A DNA stretch of 64,000 nucleotides from Streptomyces sp. TSRI0281 (GTDB taxonomy: Bacteria > Actinomycetota > Actinomycetes > Streptomycetales > Streptomycetaceae): NCBI RefSeq assembly GCF_001905125.1, contig NZ_LWLE01000002.1, positions 167,261-231,260 on the forward strand, in the 5' to 3' direction. The position numbers and the translations under genes are program-made. The notes under the pieces were generated by a model, which had not been told where the DNA came from, ran no database searches, and saw only the letters and a list, made by a program, of their open reading frames with translations. Below are positions 8,791 through 16,737 of this stretch, piece after piece; position 1 is the stretch's first letter; every line of letters starts with the position of its first letter.

Positions 8791-9568
8791 GTCGGCGGAT
8801 CTCCCCACGCAGTTGTTCGGTGATCTCGACGGACAGTTCCGCCACCGCCTTGTCCTCGATCCGGCGCGGCTGCTCGATGTCGACGGTCCACTCCCGGGCG
8901 ATCCGGCCCGGCCGGGACGACAGCAGGACGACGCGCTGCGCCAGCCGTACCGCCTCGCGCACGTTGTGGGTGACAAAGAGGACCGACGCGTTCGTCTCAC
9001 GCCAGATCCGGGTCAGCTCGTCGTGCAGCACATCGCGGGTGATGGCGTCGAGAGCGGCGAACGGCTCGTCCATCAGCAGGAGTTGGCTGTCCTGGGCGAG
9101 CGCGCGGGCCAACGCCACCCGCTGGCGCATACCGCCCGAGAGTTCGTGCACCCGCTTGCCGTACGCCCCGCCGAGCCGTACGAGTCCGAGCAGCCGCTCC
9201 GCCTCCGTGCGGCGGTCCTGCTTGGGCACCCCGCGCAGCCGCAGGGCCAGTTCGATGTTCTTGCCCGCGGTCAGCCACGGGAAGAGGGCGTGCTCCTGGA
9301 ACATCAGGGCGGGCCGCCCGCCGGGGGTCTCGATGGATCCCGCGGTCGGGCGGTCGAGTCCGGCCACCAGGTTCAGCAGCGTGGACTTCCCGCACCCGGA
9401 GGCCCCCAGGAGGGTGACGAACTCACCGGGAGCGACATCGAGCGTGATGTCGTCCAGGACGAGCTGCTGACCCGTGGGTCCGGCGAAGGACTTCGAGACG
9501 TGCGCGATACGAGCGGCGTGCTCGACCGCCGCGCGGTCCTCGGCCTTGGTGAGCGTGGTGGTCGCCAT
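8777..9568 (-). CDS. ssuB: Sulfonate/nitrate/taurine-type ABC transporter ATPase
   Basis: A 263-aa ATPase of the SsuB/TauB/NrtC group. Walker A LGASGCGKST, Q-loop LMFQEHALFPWL, signature LSGGMRQRVALARAL, Walker B LLMDEPFAALD and switch VTHNVREA are intact. The ATG at 9568 follows a strong CAGGAGGTGACG ribosome-binding site; the frame extends upstream without homology. It sits between the binding lipoprotein (61-nt gap) and the permease (14-nt overlap) and energises import. Confidence 0.9.
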   Translation of the reverse strand: MATTTLTKAEDRAAVEHAARIAHVSKSFAGPTGQQLVLDDITLDVAPGEFVTLLGASGCGKSTLLNLVAGLDRPTAGSIETPGGRPALMFQEHALFPWLTAGKNIELALRLRGVPKQDRRTEAERLLGLVRLGGAYGKRVHELSGGMRQRVALARALAQDSQLLLMDEPFAALDAITRDVLHDELTRIWRETNASVLFVTHNVREAVRLAQRVVLLSSRPGRIAREWTVDIEQPRRIEDKAVAELSVEITEQLRGEIRRHGQH

Positions 9569-9629
9569 GGTCGTCACCTCCTGGGAATCCTGCGGATCCC
9601 GGCAGTCCTGATACGGATGGGCGGGCGGG

Positions 9630-10745
9630 CTACTTGACGCCGAGACCGGCGTCGCCGACCGCGGTCTGGCCCTCGGCCTCAAGGATCTTGTTCAGCGGCC
9701 CCAGGTCATAGATGCCGTTGAGGTCCGGCTTCTCCAGCAGACCCGCCTTCACCGCGTGCTCCGCCTGCGCGTCGAGCGTCGCCGCCAGCGGGTCATTGGT
9801 GATCTGGATGGACTTCCACGCCGGGTCGAGGATCTCGGGGGCCAGCGGCTTGCCGCTCAGAGACTCCAGCGCCTTGTTCGCGGACGCCTTGGCCAGGTCC
9901 GGGTTGGCGTTGATCCACTTGTTGGTGTTCACCGAGCCGCGCAGCACCGCCTCGACGACATCGGGGTGCTCGGAGAGGAACTTCTGCGACACGATGATGT
10001 TCGTGATCACGAACTTGTTATCGGGCCACAGCGTCGACTCGTCGAGCAGGACCTTCGCGCCCTCGGAGACCAGCTTGGACGCGGTGGGCTCCGGCACCCA
10101 GGCGCCGTCCAGCGAACCGGACTTGTAGGCGTCCGGCGTCACCTTGTTGTCCGAGCGGACCACGGAGACATCGCCCTTGCCGCTCTGGGCGTCGACCTTC
10201 CAGCCCTTCTCGGATATCCAGTTGAGGAATGCCACGTCCTGCGTGTTGCCGAGCTGCGGGGTGGCGATCTTCTTGCCCTTGAGGTCGTCCAGGGTCTTGA
10301 TCTTCTTCGGGTTGACGACCAGCTTCACTCCGCCGGAGGCCGAACCGCCGATGATCCGCAGGCCCTTGCCCTGGGACTTGGCGTAACCGTTGATCGAGGG
10401 GGAGGGGCCGATGAAGCCGATGTCGATCGATCCCGCGTTGAGCGCCTCGATCTCGGACGGGCCCGCGTTGAACGTCGAGGGCACGACCTTCGTACCGCCG
10501 AGCTCCTTCTGGATGGTGCCTTCCTGGATACCGACCAGGGCGGTCGCGTGCGTGAGGTTCGGGAAGTAGCCGATCTTCACGGTGTCCGCGGAGAGCTTCT
10601 TGCCACCGGCGGAGACGTTCGCCTTCTCGGCGTCGTCGTCCTTCGACTCGGAACCGTAACCGCAGGAGGTGAGCGCCACGGCGAGCAGCGGCAGGGCGGC
10701 GACAGCGGCGAGGCTGCGGGAGACGGTGGTACGTGCGGCAGGCAC
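9630..10745 (-). CDS. ssuA: Sulfonate-binding lipoprotein of ABC importer
   Basis: About 371 aa. A signal peptide ends in the lipobox ALTSC, followed by an acidic linker and an SsuA/NMT1-like periplasmic-binding fold (VKIGYFPNLTHATALVGIQEG; TFNAGPSEIEALNAGSIDIGFIGPSPSINGY). It captures an aliphatic sulfonate or related anion outside the cell. The start is uncertain. GTG at 10745 has GAGAGG about 10 nt upstream. GTG at 10778 would overlap the stop of a 44-codon upstream ORF (GTGA) and be translated by coupling. It lies downstream of cysN in the same direction, so organosulfur uptake and sulfate reduction are co-located. Confidence 0.88.
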   Translation of the reverse strand: MPAARTTVSRSLAAVAALPLLAVALTSCGYGSESKDDDAEKANVSAGGKKLSADTVKIGYFPNLTHATALVGIQEGTIQKELGGTKVVPSTFNAGPSEIEALNAGSIDIGFIGPSPSINGYAKSQGKGLRIIGGSASGGVKLVVNPKKIKTLDDLKGKKIATPQLGNTQDVAFLNWISEKGWKVDAQSGKGDVSVVRSDNKVTPDAYKSGSLDGAWVPEPTASKLVSEGAKVLLDESTLWPDNKFVITNIIVSQKFLSEHPDVVEAVLRGSVNTNKWINANPDLAKASANKALESLSGKPLAPEILDPAWKSIQITNDPLAATLDAQAEHAVKAGLLEKPDLNGIYDLGPLNKILEAEGQTAVGDAGLGVK

Positions 10746-10774
10746 GGGAGGTTTTCCTCTCGTCGGCCCGGTGC

Positions 10775-10909
10775 TCACGTCCCTCGGAAGTCCGGGGAGG
10801 CGGCCGGGAGGTCGGCAGATCTTCGTCTGAACTGGCGATACGGGTCAAGCGGGCGGTGCGGTCGGGGCAGGCGGGCGCGCAGGCAGTGCGCGTACGTCAT
10901 CACGCACAT
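10775..10909 (-). CDS. Putative 44-aa upstream ORF before ssuA
   Basis: A 44-codon ORF beginning MCVMTYAHCLRARLPRPHRP and ending in a TGA that overlaps a possible GTG start of ssuA by 4 nt. Two Cys codons lie among the first nine, which would suit a cysteine-sensing leader. It is rich in Arg and Pro and has no domain. No clear ribosome-binding site was seen. It may be a leader peptide or chance. Confidence 0.35.
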   Translation of the reverse strand: MCVMTYAHCLRARLPRPHRPLDPYRQFRRRSADLPAASPDFRGT

Positions 10910-10998
10910 CGCCCGACCCCGCCCTGGCCGCTACCGAGGGCGCCGCTGCCGACGCGGCCGCCCTCCTTCGCGAAGGTGGAGAAGACGTCGATACCCAT
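10900..10998 (-). CDS. Putative 32-aa ORF coupled to cysN
   Basis: Its ATG overlaps the cysN stop (TGATG), the same coupling style as the rest of the operon. The peptide starts MGIDVFSTFAKEGG, then turns Gly-rich and ends GRCA. No family was recognised. It overlaps the following 44-codon ORF by 10 nt in another frame. It could be a real small protein or the relic of a longer gene. Confidence 0.35.
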   Translation of the reverse strand: MGIDVFSTFAKEGGRVGSGALGSGQGGVGRCA

Positions 10999-12350
10999 CA
11001 GAAGTCCCCTTCCGCGTCGTCGTTCGCGGGGTCCTCGCCGGCGCCGGGCAGCGCGACCTCGGCGAACGAGGCGCCGGCCATGCCGGCCGAGAGCGTGGTG
11101 CCGTCCGCCGGGTCGATCAGGAGGAAGGAGCCGGTGCGCCGGGAGTCCGCGTACGCGTCGAGCGCGAGCGGCTCGGCGGTGCGCACGACGACGCGGCCGA
11201 TGTCGTTGGCGACCAGCCGGCCCGGGGCCGGGTGCTGGGAGAGGTCGTCCAGGGTCAGCCGGGACGGGATGTCCTGGACGATCGCCTTCACCGTGCGGGT
11301 GGTGTGCTTGAGCAGCACCCGCTGGCCCACCGAGAGCGGCTGGTCGGCCACATGGCAGACGGTCGCCCCGACGTCCCTCGTGACCGCCGGCGCGTCGTCG
11401 GCCGGTGCGAGCAGATCACCGCGCGAGACGTCGATGTCGTCGGCCAGCCGGATGGTCACCGACTGGGGCGCCCACGCGATGTCCACGCTCTCGCCGAGCG
11501 CGTCGATCCCGGCGATCGTCGACGTACGCCCCGAGGGCAGTACGGTGACGCTCTCGCCGACCCGGAACACACCGGCGGCGATCTGACCCGCGTAGCCGCG
11601 GTAGTCGGGGTGCTCCGCCGTCTGCGGCCGGATGACGTACTGCACCGGGAAGCGGGCGTGGCATGCGGTGAGGTCGTGGCTGACCGGCACGGTCTCCAGG
11701 TGCTCCAGCACGGTCGGGCCGCCGTACCAGTCCATGTTGGCCGAGGGCTCCACCACGTTGTCCCCGGCCAGGGCGGAGATCGGGATCGCGGTGATCTCCG
11801 GGACGCCGAGCGAGGCGGCGTACGCGGTGAACTCCTCGGCGATCGCGGCGAACACCGGCTCCGCGTACTCGACCAGGTCCATCTTGTTGACGGCGAGCAC
11901 CACATGCGGGACGCGCAGCAGCGCGGCGACGGCGGCGTGCCTGCGGGTCTGCTCGACGACACCGTTGCGCGCGTCGACCAGGACGACGGCCAGCTCGGCG
12001 GTCGAGGCGCCCGTCACCATGTTGCGGGTGTACTGCACATGGCCCGGGGTGTCGGCGAGGATGAAGCGGCGCCGGGTGGTGGCGAAGTAGCGGTAGGCGA
12101 CATCGATGGTGATGCCCTGCTCGCGCTCGGCCCGCAGCCCGTCGGTCAGCAGCGCCAGGTCCGGCGTCTCCTGACCCCGGTTGCGCGACGCGTGCGCGAC
12201 GGCCTCCAGCTGGTCGGTGAGGACCGACTTGGAGTCGTGCAGAAGACGCCCCACGAGGGTGGACTTGCCGTCGTCGACGGACCCGGCGGTGGCGAACCGC
12301 AGCAGGGTGGTGGCCGACAACTGCTCGGTGGTGGTGCTGATGCCGGTCAT
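10998..12350 (-). CDS. cysN: Sulfate adenylyltransferase subunit 1 (GTPase)
   Basis: A 450-aa GTPase subunit of ATP sulfurylase, which with CysD makes adenosine 5'-phosphosulfate from ATP and sulfate. The GTPase motifs of the EF-Tu-like domain are intact: G1 GSVDDGKST near residue 23, G3 ADTPGHVQYTRNMVTGAS, G4 NKMD. Domains 2 and 3 follow. There is no C-terminal APS kinase fusion, consistent with a separate cysC. The ATG follows the cysD stop with no gap. Confidence 0.95.
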   Translation of the reverse strand: MTGISTTTEQLSATTLLRFATAGSVDDGKSTLVGRLLHDSKSVLTDQLEAVAHASRNRGQETPDLALLTDGLRAEREQGITIDVAYRYFATTRRRFILADTPGHVQYTRNMVTGASTAELAVVLVDARNGVVEQTRRHAAVAALLRVPHVVLAVNKMDLVEYAEPVFAAIAEEFTAYAASLGVPEITAIPISALAGDNVVEPSANMDWYGGPTVLEHLETVPVSHDLTACHARFPVQYVIRPQTAEHPDYRGYAGQIAAGVFRVGESVTVLPSGRTSTIAGIDALGESVDIAWAPQSVTIRLADDIDVSRGDLLAPADDAPAVTRDVGATVCHVADQPLSVGQRVLLKHTTRTVKAIVQDIPSRLTLDDLSQHPAPGRLVANDIGRVVVRTAEPLALDAYADSRRTGSFLLIDPADGTTLSAGMAGASFAEVALPGAGEDPANDDAEGDF

Positions 12351-13286
12351 TTAGAAGTACCCCTCGCGCTTACGGTCCTCCATCGCGGCCTCGGACATCT
12401 TGTCGTCGGCGCGGGTCGCGCCCCGCTCGGTGAGCCGGGACGCGGCGATCTCGGTGATCACCGAGTCCAGCGTGGTGGCGTCGGAGTCGACGGCACCGGT
12501 GCAGGACATGTCGCCGACCGTGCGATAGCGCACCAGCCGGGTCTCGGTCCGCTCGTGCTCCTTCGGACCGCCCCACCCACCCGCCGTCAGCCACATGCCG
12601 TCGCGGTTGAAGACCTCGCGCTCATGGGCGAAATAGATCTCCGGGAGCTCGATGGACTCGCGCTCGATGTACTGCCAGACGTCCAGCTCGGTCCAGTTGG
12701 AGATCGGGAAGACCCGGACGTGCTCACCGGCGGCGTGCCGGCCGTTGTAGAGCTGCCACAGTTCGGGGCGCTGGCGGCGCGGGTCCCACTGGGAGAACTC
12801 GTCGCGCAGCGAGAAGACCCGCTCCTTGGCGCGCGCCTTCTCCTCGTCGCGGCGGCCGCCGCCGAACACGGCGTCGAAGCGGTGCTGCTGGATCGCCTCG
12901 GTCAGCGGCACGGTCTGGAGCGGGTTGCGGGTCCCGTCGGGTCGCTCGCGGAGCTTCCCGGCGTCTATGTACTCCTGTACGGAGGCCACGTGCAGCCGCA
13001 GTCCGTACTTCTCGACGGTGCGGTCGCGGTACGCGAGGACCTCGGGGAAGTTGTGCCCGGTGTCCACGTGCAGCAGCGTGAACGGCACCGGCGCGGGCGC
13101 GAACGCCTTGAGCGCCAGGTGCAGCATCAGGATCGAGTCCTTGCCGCCGGAGAACAGGATCACCGGCCGTTCGAACTCTCCCGCCACCTCACGGAAGATG
13201 TGCACCGCCTCGGACTCCAGGGAGTCCAGGTGGCTGAGCGCGTACGGATTGACAGTGCCTTCCGGCACGGTGGCGACGGTGCTCAC
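12351..13286 (-). CDS. cysD: Sulfate adenylyltransferase subunit 2
   Basis: A 311-aa ATP-pyrophosphatase-type catalytic subunit of ATP sulfurylase. The PP-loop SGGKDSILMLHLA is near residue 45; FPISNWTELDVWQYI and the C-terminal MEDRKREGYF tail are family hallmarks. The GTG start at 13286 overlaps the cysC stop (GTGA) and has GAGAGGGG upstream. It partners with CysN encoded directly downstream. Confidence 0.95.
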   Translation of the reverse strand: MSTVATVPEGTVNPYALSHLDSLESEAVHIFREVAGEFERPVILFSGGKDSILMLHLALKAFAPAPVPFTLLHVDTGHNFPEVLAYRDRTVEKYGLRLHVASVQEYIDAGKLRERPDGTRNPLQTVPLTEAIQQHRFDAVFGGGRRDEEKARAKERVFSLRDEFSQWDPRRQRPELWQLYNGRHAAGEHVRVFPISNWTELDVWQYIERESIELPEIYFAHEREVFNRDGMWLTAGGWGGPKEHERTETRLVRYRTVGDMSCTGAVDSDATTLDSVITEIAASRLTERGATRADDKMSEAAMEDRKREGYF

Positions 13287-13828
13287 GCCAGTCCCCTCTC
13301 GGTGAGCAGCGCGCGGAGCGCCGCTGCGGACTCCTGCACGGTCTGCTGGTGCGATTCGATCCGCAGATCCGGCGACTCGGGTGCCTCGTAGGGGTCGTCC
13401 ACCCCGGTGAGCCCACTGATCTCGCCCGCCGCCTGCTTGGCGTACAGCCCCTTCACATCCCGTACGGAGCACACCTCGACGGGAGTGGCGACATGCACCT
13501 CCAGGTACGTGGTGCCCTCGCTCCCGTGCCGCTTGCGTACCGCCTCCCGGCTGTCCGCGAAGGGCGCGATGACCGGGACCAGCACCTTCACACCGTTGGC
13601 CGCCAGCAGCTCGGCGACGAAGCCGATCCGCTGGACGTTGGTGTGCCGGTCCTCGCGGGAGAAGCCGAGCCCCGCAGAGAGGAACTCCCGGATCTCGTCG
13701 CCGTCGAGCACCTCGACCCGGTGGCCCTCACTCCTGAGCCGGCCCGCCAGTTCGTACGCGATGGTGGTCTTGCCCGCGCTCGGCAGACCGGTCAGCCAGA
13801 TGGTGGCTCCCGTCTCCGTCACGCTCAT
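13283..13828 (-). CDS. cysC: Adenylylsulfate (APS) kinase
   Basis: A 181-aa APS kinase making PAPS from APS and ATP. P-loop GLPSAGKTT near residue 12, then DGDEIREFLSAGLGFSREDR and the lid region EVCSVRDVKGLYAKQAAGEI. The ATG at 13828 has AGGAGA 6 nt upstream; an earlier ATG at 13852 overlaps the cysH stop (TGATG) and would add 8 residues. Its presence beside a reductase with APS-type Cys motifs means PAPS may serve mainly sulfation rather than reduction. Confidence 0.94.
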   Translation of the reverse strand: MSVTETGATIWLTGLPSAGKTTIAYELAGRLRSEGHRVEVLDGDEIREFLSAGLGFSREDRHTNVQRIGFVAELLAANGVKVLVPVIAPFADSREAVRKRHGSEGTTYLEVHVATPVEVCSVRDVKGLYAKQAAGEISGLTGVDDPYEAPESPDLRIESHQQTVQESAAALRALLTERGLA

Positions 13829-13851
13829 CGAAGTCTCCTGATCAGTCGTCA

Positions 13852-14568
13852 TCAGCCGTGCAGCCCGCACTCGGTCTTGCCCCGCCCGGCCCAGCGGCCG
13901 GCCCGCGCGTCCTCGCCCTCCAGCACCCGGCGGGTGCAGGGCTCGCAGCCGACGGAGGCGTATCCGTCCATCAGCAGCGGGTTGGTGAGCACACCGTGTT
14001 CCGCCACGTACGCGTCCACGTCGTCCTGGGTCCAGCGCGCGATCGGCGACACCTTGACCTTGCGGCGCTTCTCGTCCCAGCCGACGACCGGGGTGTTCGC
14101 CCGGGTGGGGGACTCGTCGCGGCGCAGCCCGGTCGCCCAGGCGGTGTACGACCTCAGACCGTCATCGAGTGGCTTGACCTTGCGCAGGGCGCAGCACAGG
14201 TCGGGGTCGCGGTCGTGCAGCTTCGGCCCGTGCTCGGCGTCCTGCTCGGCCACGCTCCGCCGCGGGGTCAGCGTGATGACGTTGACGTCCATCACCGCCT
14301 GAACGGCGTCCCGGGTGCCGATGGTCTCGGGGAAGTGGTAACCGGTGTCGAGGAACACCACGTCGACACCGGGCAGTACCCGGGAGGCGAGGTGCGCGAC
14401 GACCGCGTCCTCCATGGAGGACGTGACGCAAAAACGTGTGCCGAAGGTGTCGGTGGCCCACTTCAGGATGTCGGACGCGGAGGCGTCCTCCAGCTCACGG
14501 CCGGCTCGCCCGGCCAGCTCCCCGAGTGCCTGGTCGGTGAGTTCGCCGGTCAGCAGAGTGCCCGTCAT
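13852..14568 (-). CDS. cysH: Adenylylsulfate (APS/PAPS) reductase with 4Fe-4S motifs
   Basis: A 238-aa assimilatory reductase releasing sulfite from APS (or PAPS). The nucleotide loop TSSMEDAVVAHLA is near residue 47. The pair LCCALR and the pair VGCEPC are the four cluster cysteines of the APS-reducing class, and the C-terminal ECGLHG carries the catalytic Cys. By family rule this points to APS as substrate. It overlaps the zinc-ribbon gene upstream by 4 nt (ATGA). Confidence 0.94.
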   Translation of the reverse strand: MTGTLLTGELTDQALGELAGRAGRELEDASASDILKWATDTFGTRFCVTSSMEDAVVAHLASRVLPGVDVVFLDTGYHFPETIGTRDAVQAVMDVNVITLTPRRSVAEQDAEHGPKLHDRDPDLCCALRKVKPLDDGLRSYTAWATGLRRDESPTRANTPVVGWDEKRRKVKVSPIARWTQDDVDAYVAEHGVLTNPLLMDGYASVGCEPCTRRVLEGEDARAGRWAGRGKTECGLHG

Positions 14569-14744
14569 ATCCCGTCCCCTTCCCCGTCGTTGCGCTGAAG
14601 TCCGCGGGTGAGCAGACCCAGGAACTTGAGCTGGAACGCGCGATTGCAGGAGGCACATTCCCAGGCGCCGTGCCCGGTCTCGTGCGGGCGCAGATCCTCG
14701 TCGCCGCAGTACGGGCAGTAGAACGGCGCGGCTCGCTCGCTCAT
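14565..14744 (-). CDS. Small 59-aa zinc-ribbon protein in cys operon
   Basis: A 59-aa protein wedged between cysI and cysH with ATGA overlaps on both sides, so its translation is tied to both enzymes. Two Cys pairs, CPYCGDEDL and CASCNRAFQLKFLG, look like a zinc ribbon. There is no signal peptide or membrane segment. I recall a similar small gene at the same place in S. coelicolor. Its function is unknown; delivery of a partner to sulfite or APS reductase is a guess. Confidence 0.88.
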   Translation of the reverse strand: MSERAAPFYCPYCGDEDLRPHETGHGAWECASCNRAFQLKFLGLLTRGLQRNDGEGDGI

Positions 14745-16438
14745 GACAGCGACTCCGCACTGGCGCGTGCCGCCCAGGTCGCGAAGCGCTCGCCGTCCTC
14801 GCGCTCCTCCTGGAAACGGCCGAGCACCCGCTCGACGTAGTCGGGCAGTTCGGCCGAAGTCACCTTCAGGCCGCGGACCTTGCGGCCGAACCCGGCCTCC
14901 AGTCCGAGCGCACCGCCGAGGTGCACCTGGTAGCCCTCCACCTGGTTGCCCGTGCTGTCGAGCATCAACTGGCCCTTGAGACCGATGTCCGCGGTCTGGA
15001 TGCGGGCGCAGGCGTTGGGGCAGCCGTTGATGTTGATGGTGAGCGGCTCCTCGAACTCCGGCAGGCGGCGCTCCAGTTCGTCGATGAGCGAGGCACCGCG
15101 CGCCTTCGTCTCCACGATCGCCAGCTTGCAGAACTCGATCCCGGTGCAGGCCATCGTGCCGCGCCGGAACGGGGAGGGCTTCACCTGGAAGTCCAGGGCC
15201 TCCAGACCGGCGGTCAGCGACTCGATCCGGTCCTGCTCCACATCGAGGATGATCATCTTCTGCTCGACGGTGGTTCGCAGCCGGTCCGAGCCGTGGGCGG
15301 CGGCCAGATCGGCGATCTTGGCCAGCGTGGAACCGTCCACCCGGCCGACCCGGGGGGCGAAACCGACGTAGAAACGGCCGTCCCGCTGCTGGTGCACCCC
15401 GATGTGGTCGCGCCAGCGGGAGCTGGGCTGTTCGGGCGCGGGGCCGTCGATCAGCGGGCGCTTGAGGTACTCGTCCTCCAGCACCTGACGGAACTTGGCG
15501 GGTCCCCAGTCGGCCATCAGGAACTTCAGCCGGGCTCGGGTGCGCAGCCGCCGGTAGCCGTAGTCGCGGAAGATCCCGATGACACCGGCCCAGACATCGG
15601 GCACCTCGTCCAGCGGCACCCAGGCGCCGAGACGTTCGGCGAACCGCGGGTTGGTGGAGAGCCCGCCGCCGACCCAGACGTCGAAGCCGGGGCCGTGCTC
15701 CGGGTGGTCGACGCCGACGAACGCGATGTCGTTGATCTCGTGCACCACGTCCTGCACCGGCGAACCGGAGATCGCGGTCTTGAACTTGCGGGGCAGGTTG
15801 GAGAATTCCTTGCTGCCGATGTAGCGCTCGTGGATCTCGTCGACCGCGGGCGTACCGTCGATGATCTCGTCGGCGGCGATGCCCGCCACCGGGGAGCCGA
15901 TGATCACGCGGGGGCAGTCGCCGCACGCCTCGGTGGTGGAGAGCCCGACGGCCTCCAGCTTCTCCCAGATCGCCGGGACGTCCTCGATGCGGATCCAGTG
16001 CAGCTGGATGTTCTGCCGGTCGGTGATATCGGCGGTGCCGCGTGCGTAGTCCTGCGAGATCTCGCCGATGGCGCGCAGCTGCGCGGTGGTGAGCCGGCCG
16101 CCGTCGATGCGGACGCGCATCATGAAGTAGCGGTCGTCCAGCTCCTCCGGCTCCAGGATGGCGGTCTTGCCGCCGTCGATTCCGGGCTTGCGCTGGGTGT
16201 AGAGCCCCCACCAGCGCATACGTCCACGAAGGTCGTTCGGGTCGATCGAGTCGAAGCCGCGCTTGGAGTAGATCGTCTCAATACGTGTCCGCACATTGAG
16301 ACTGTCGTCGTCCTTCTTGAACTGCTCGTTCCCATTGAGCGGGGTGTGGTGACCCATCGCCCACTGGCCTTCGCCACGGTGGCGTCCGGCCTTGCGGCGG
16401 GGCGTGGTGGTCGCAGGCTGTTCAGGGGTGGCGGCCAT
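14741..16438 (-). CDS. cysI: Ferredoxin-dependent sulfite/nitrite reductase (siroheme)
   Basis: A 565-aa siroheme and 4Fe-4S reductase, expected to reduce sulfite to sulfide with six electrons from ferredoxin. Ligand motifs ACTGIEFCKLA and NGCPNACARIQ are intact in the C-terminal half. Two ferrite-reductase half-domains are seen, for example GRLTTAQLRAIGEISQDYARG and ITDRQNIQLHWI. Context (cysHCDN) makes sulfite more likely than nitrite. The ATG at 16438 has GAAGGACG upstream. It is the first enzyme gene of the operon, preceded by a Cys-containing leader peptide. Confidence 0.94.
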   Translation of the reverse strand: MAATPEQPATTTPRRKAGRHRGEGQWAMGHHTPLNGNEQFKKDDDSLNVRTRIETIYSKRGFDSIDPNDLRGRMRWWGLYTQRKPGIDGGKTAILEPEELDDRYFMMRVRIDGGRLTTAQLRAIGEISQDYARGTADITDRQNIQLHWIRIEDVPAIWEKLEAVGLSTTEACGDCPRVIIGSPVAGIAADEIIDGTPAVDEIHERYIGSKEFSNLPRKFKTAISGSPVQDVVHEINDIAFVGVDHPEHGPGFDVWVGGGLSTNPRFAERLGAWVPLDEVPDVWAGVIGIFRDYGYRRLRTRARLKFLMADWGPAKFRQVLEDEYLKRPLIDGPAPEQPSSRWRDHIGVHQQRDGRFYVGFAPRVGRVDGSTLAKIADLAAAHGSDRLRTTVEQKMIILDVEQDRIESLTAGLEALDFQVKPSPFRRGTMACTGIEFCKLAIVETKARGASLIDELERRLPEFEEPLTININGCPNACARIQTADIGLKGQLMLDSTGNQVEGYQVHLGGALGLEAGFGRKVRGLKVTSAELPDYVERVLGRFQEEREDGERFATWAARASAESLS

Positions 16439-16737
16439 GACAATACGTCCTTCGGGACTGCAGGAGGGCGGCTCTGAACGGCACACTCGCGCTGAGGCGC
16501 GGCGGTGCGCAGGGGGGTGCAGAGGTAAGGGAATCGCGGCGGTGCTGGGACTCTCAGCCCGCCGGACAGATGGCGCTGGACATGCGGCAGAGATCGACGT
16601 GACGTCGACTCACCAAGGCAATCCCAGATCCAGACATGGCGGAAGCGTGTCACGCGTATCTCGGGCCAGTCCACCACTATCCATCATGTGGACGAGATGG
16701 TCCCGATGGGTGAGATGTCGTGTCGGGCGTCACGGTT
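16439..16737 (-). promoter_or_regulatory. Leader region of the cys operon
   Basis: About 300 bases upstream of cysI. It contains the leader peptide gene (16554-16637) and, between that and cysI, 115 nt with short inverted segments (CAGCGCGAG, GAGAGTCC). The promoter must lie between 16638 and the acetyltransferase 3' end at 16738. A GATAGT sequence near 16680 on the minus strand is a possible -10, without a good -35. Confidence 0.5.
16554..16637 (-). CDS. Cysteine-containing leader peptide of the sulfur operon
   Basis: A 27-codon ORF: MSGSGIALVSRRHVDL, then CRM, then SSAICPAG, stop. I recall short peptides with this same SRRHVD...SSAIC signature upstream of sulfur-metabolism genes in other Streptomyces. 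Cys codons TGC and TGT sit at positions 17 and 24, close to the stop. Ribosome stalling at low Cys-tRNA could change folding of the following 115-nt leader or release a terminator before cysI. No strong ribosome-binding site precedes the ATG. Confidence 0.75.
   Translation of the reverse strand: MSGSGIALVSRRHVDLCRMSSAICPAG

Noticed and set aside
9756..13391. Very long open frame (1211 codons) on the plus strand antisense to ssuA, cysN and cysD
   Set aside because: It is the usual GC-rich mirror frame of highly biased genes; the product is a Val/Gly/Arg-rich string without domains, while the minus strand has clear conserved enzymes.
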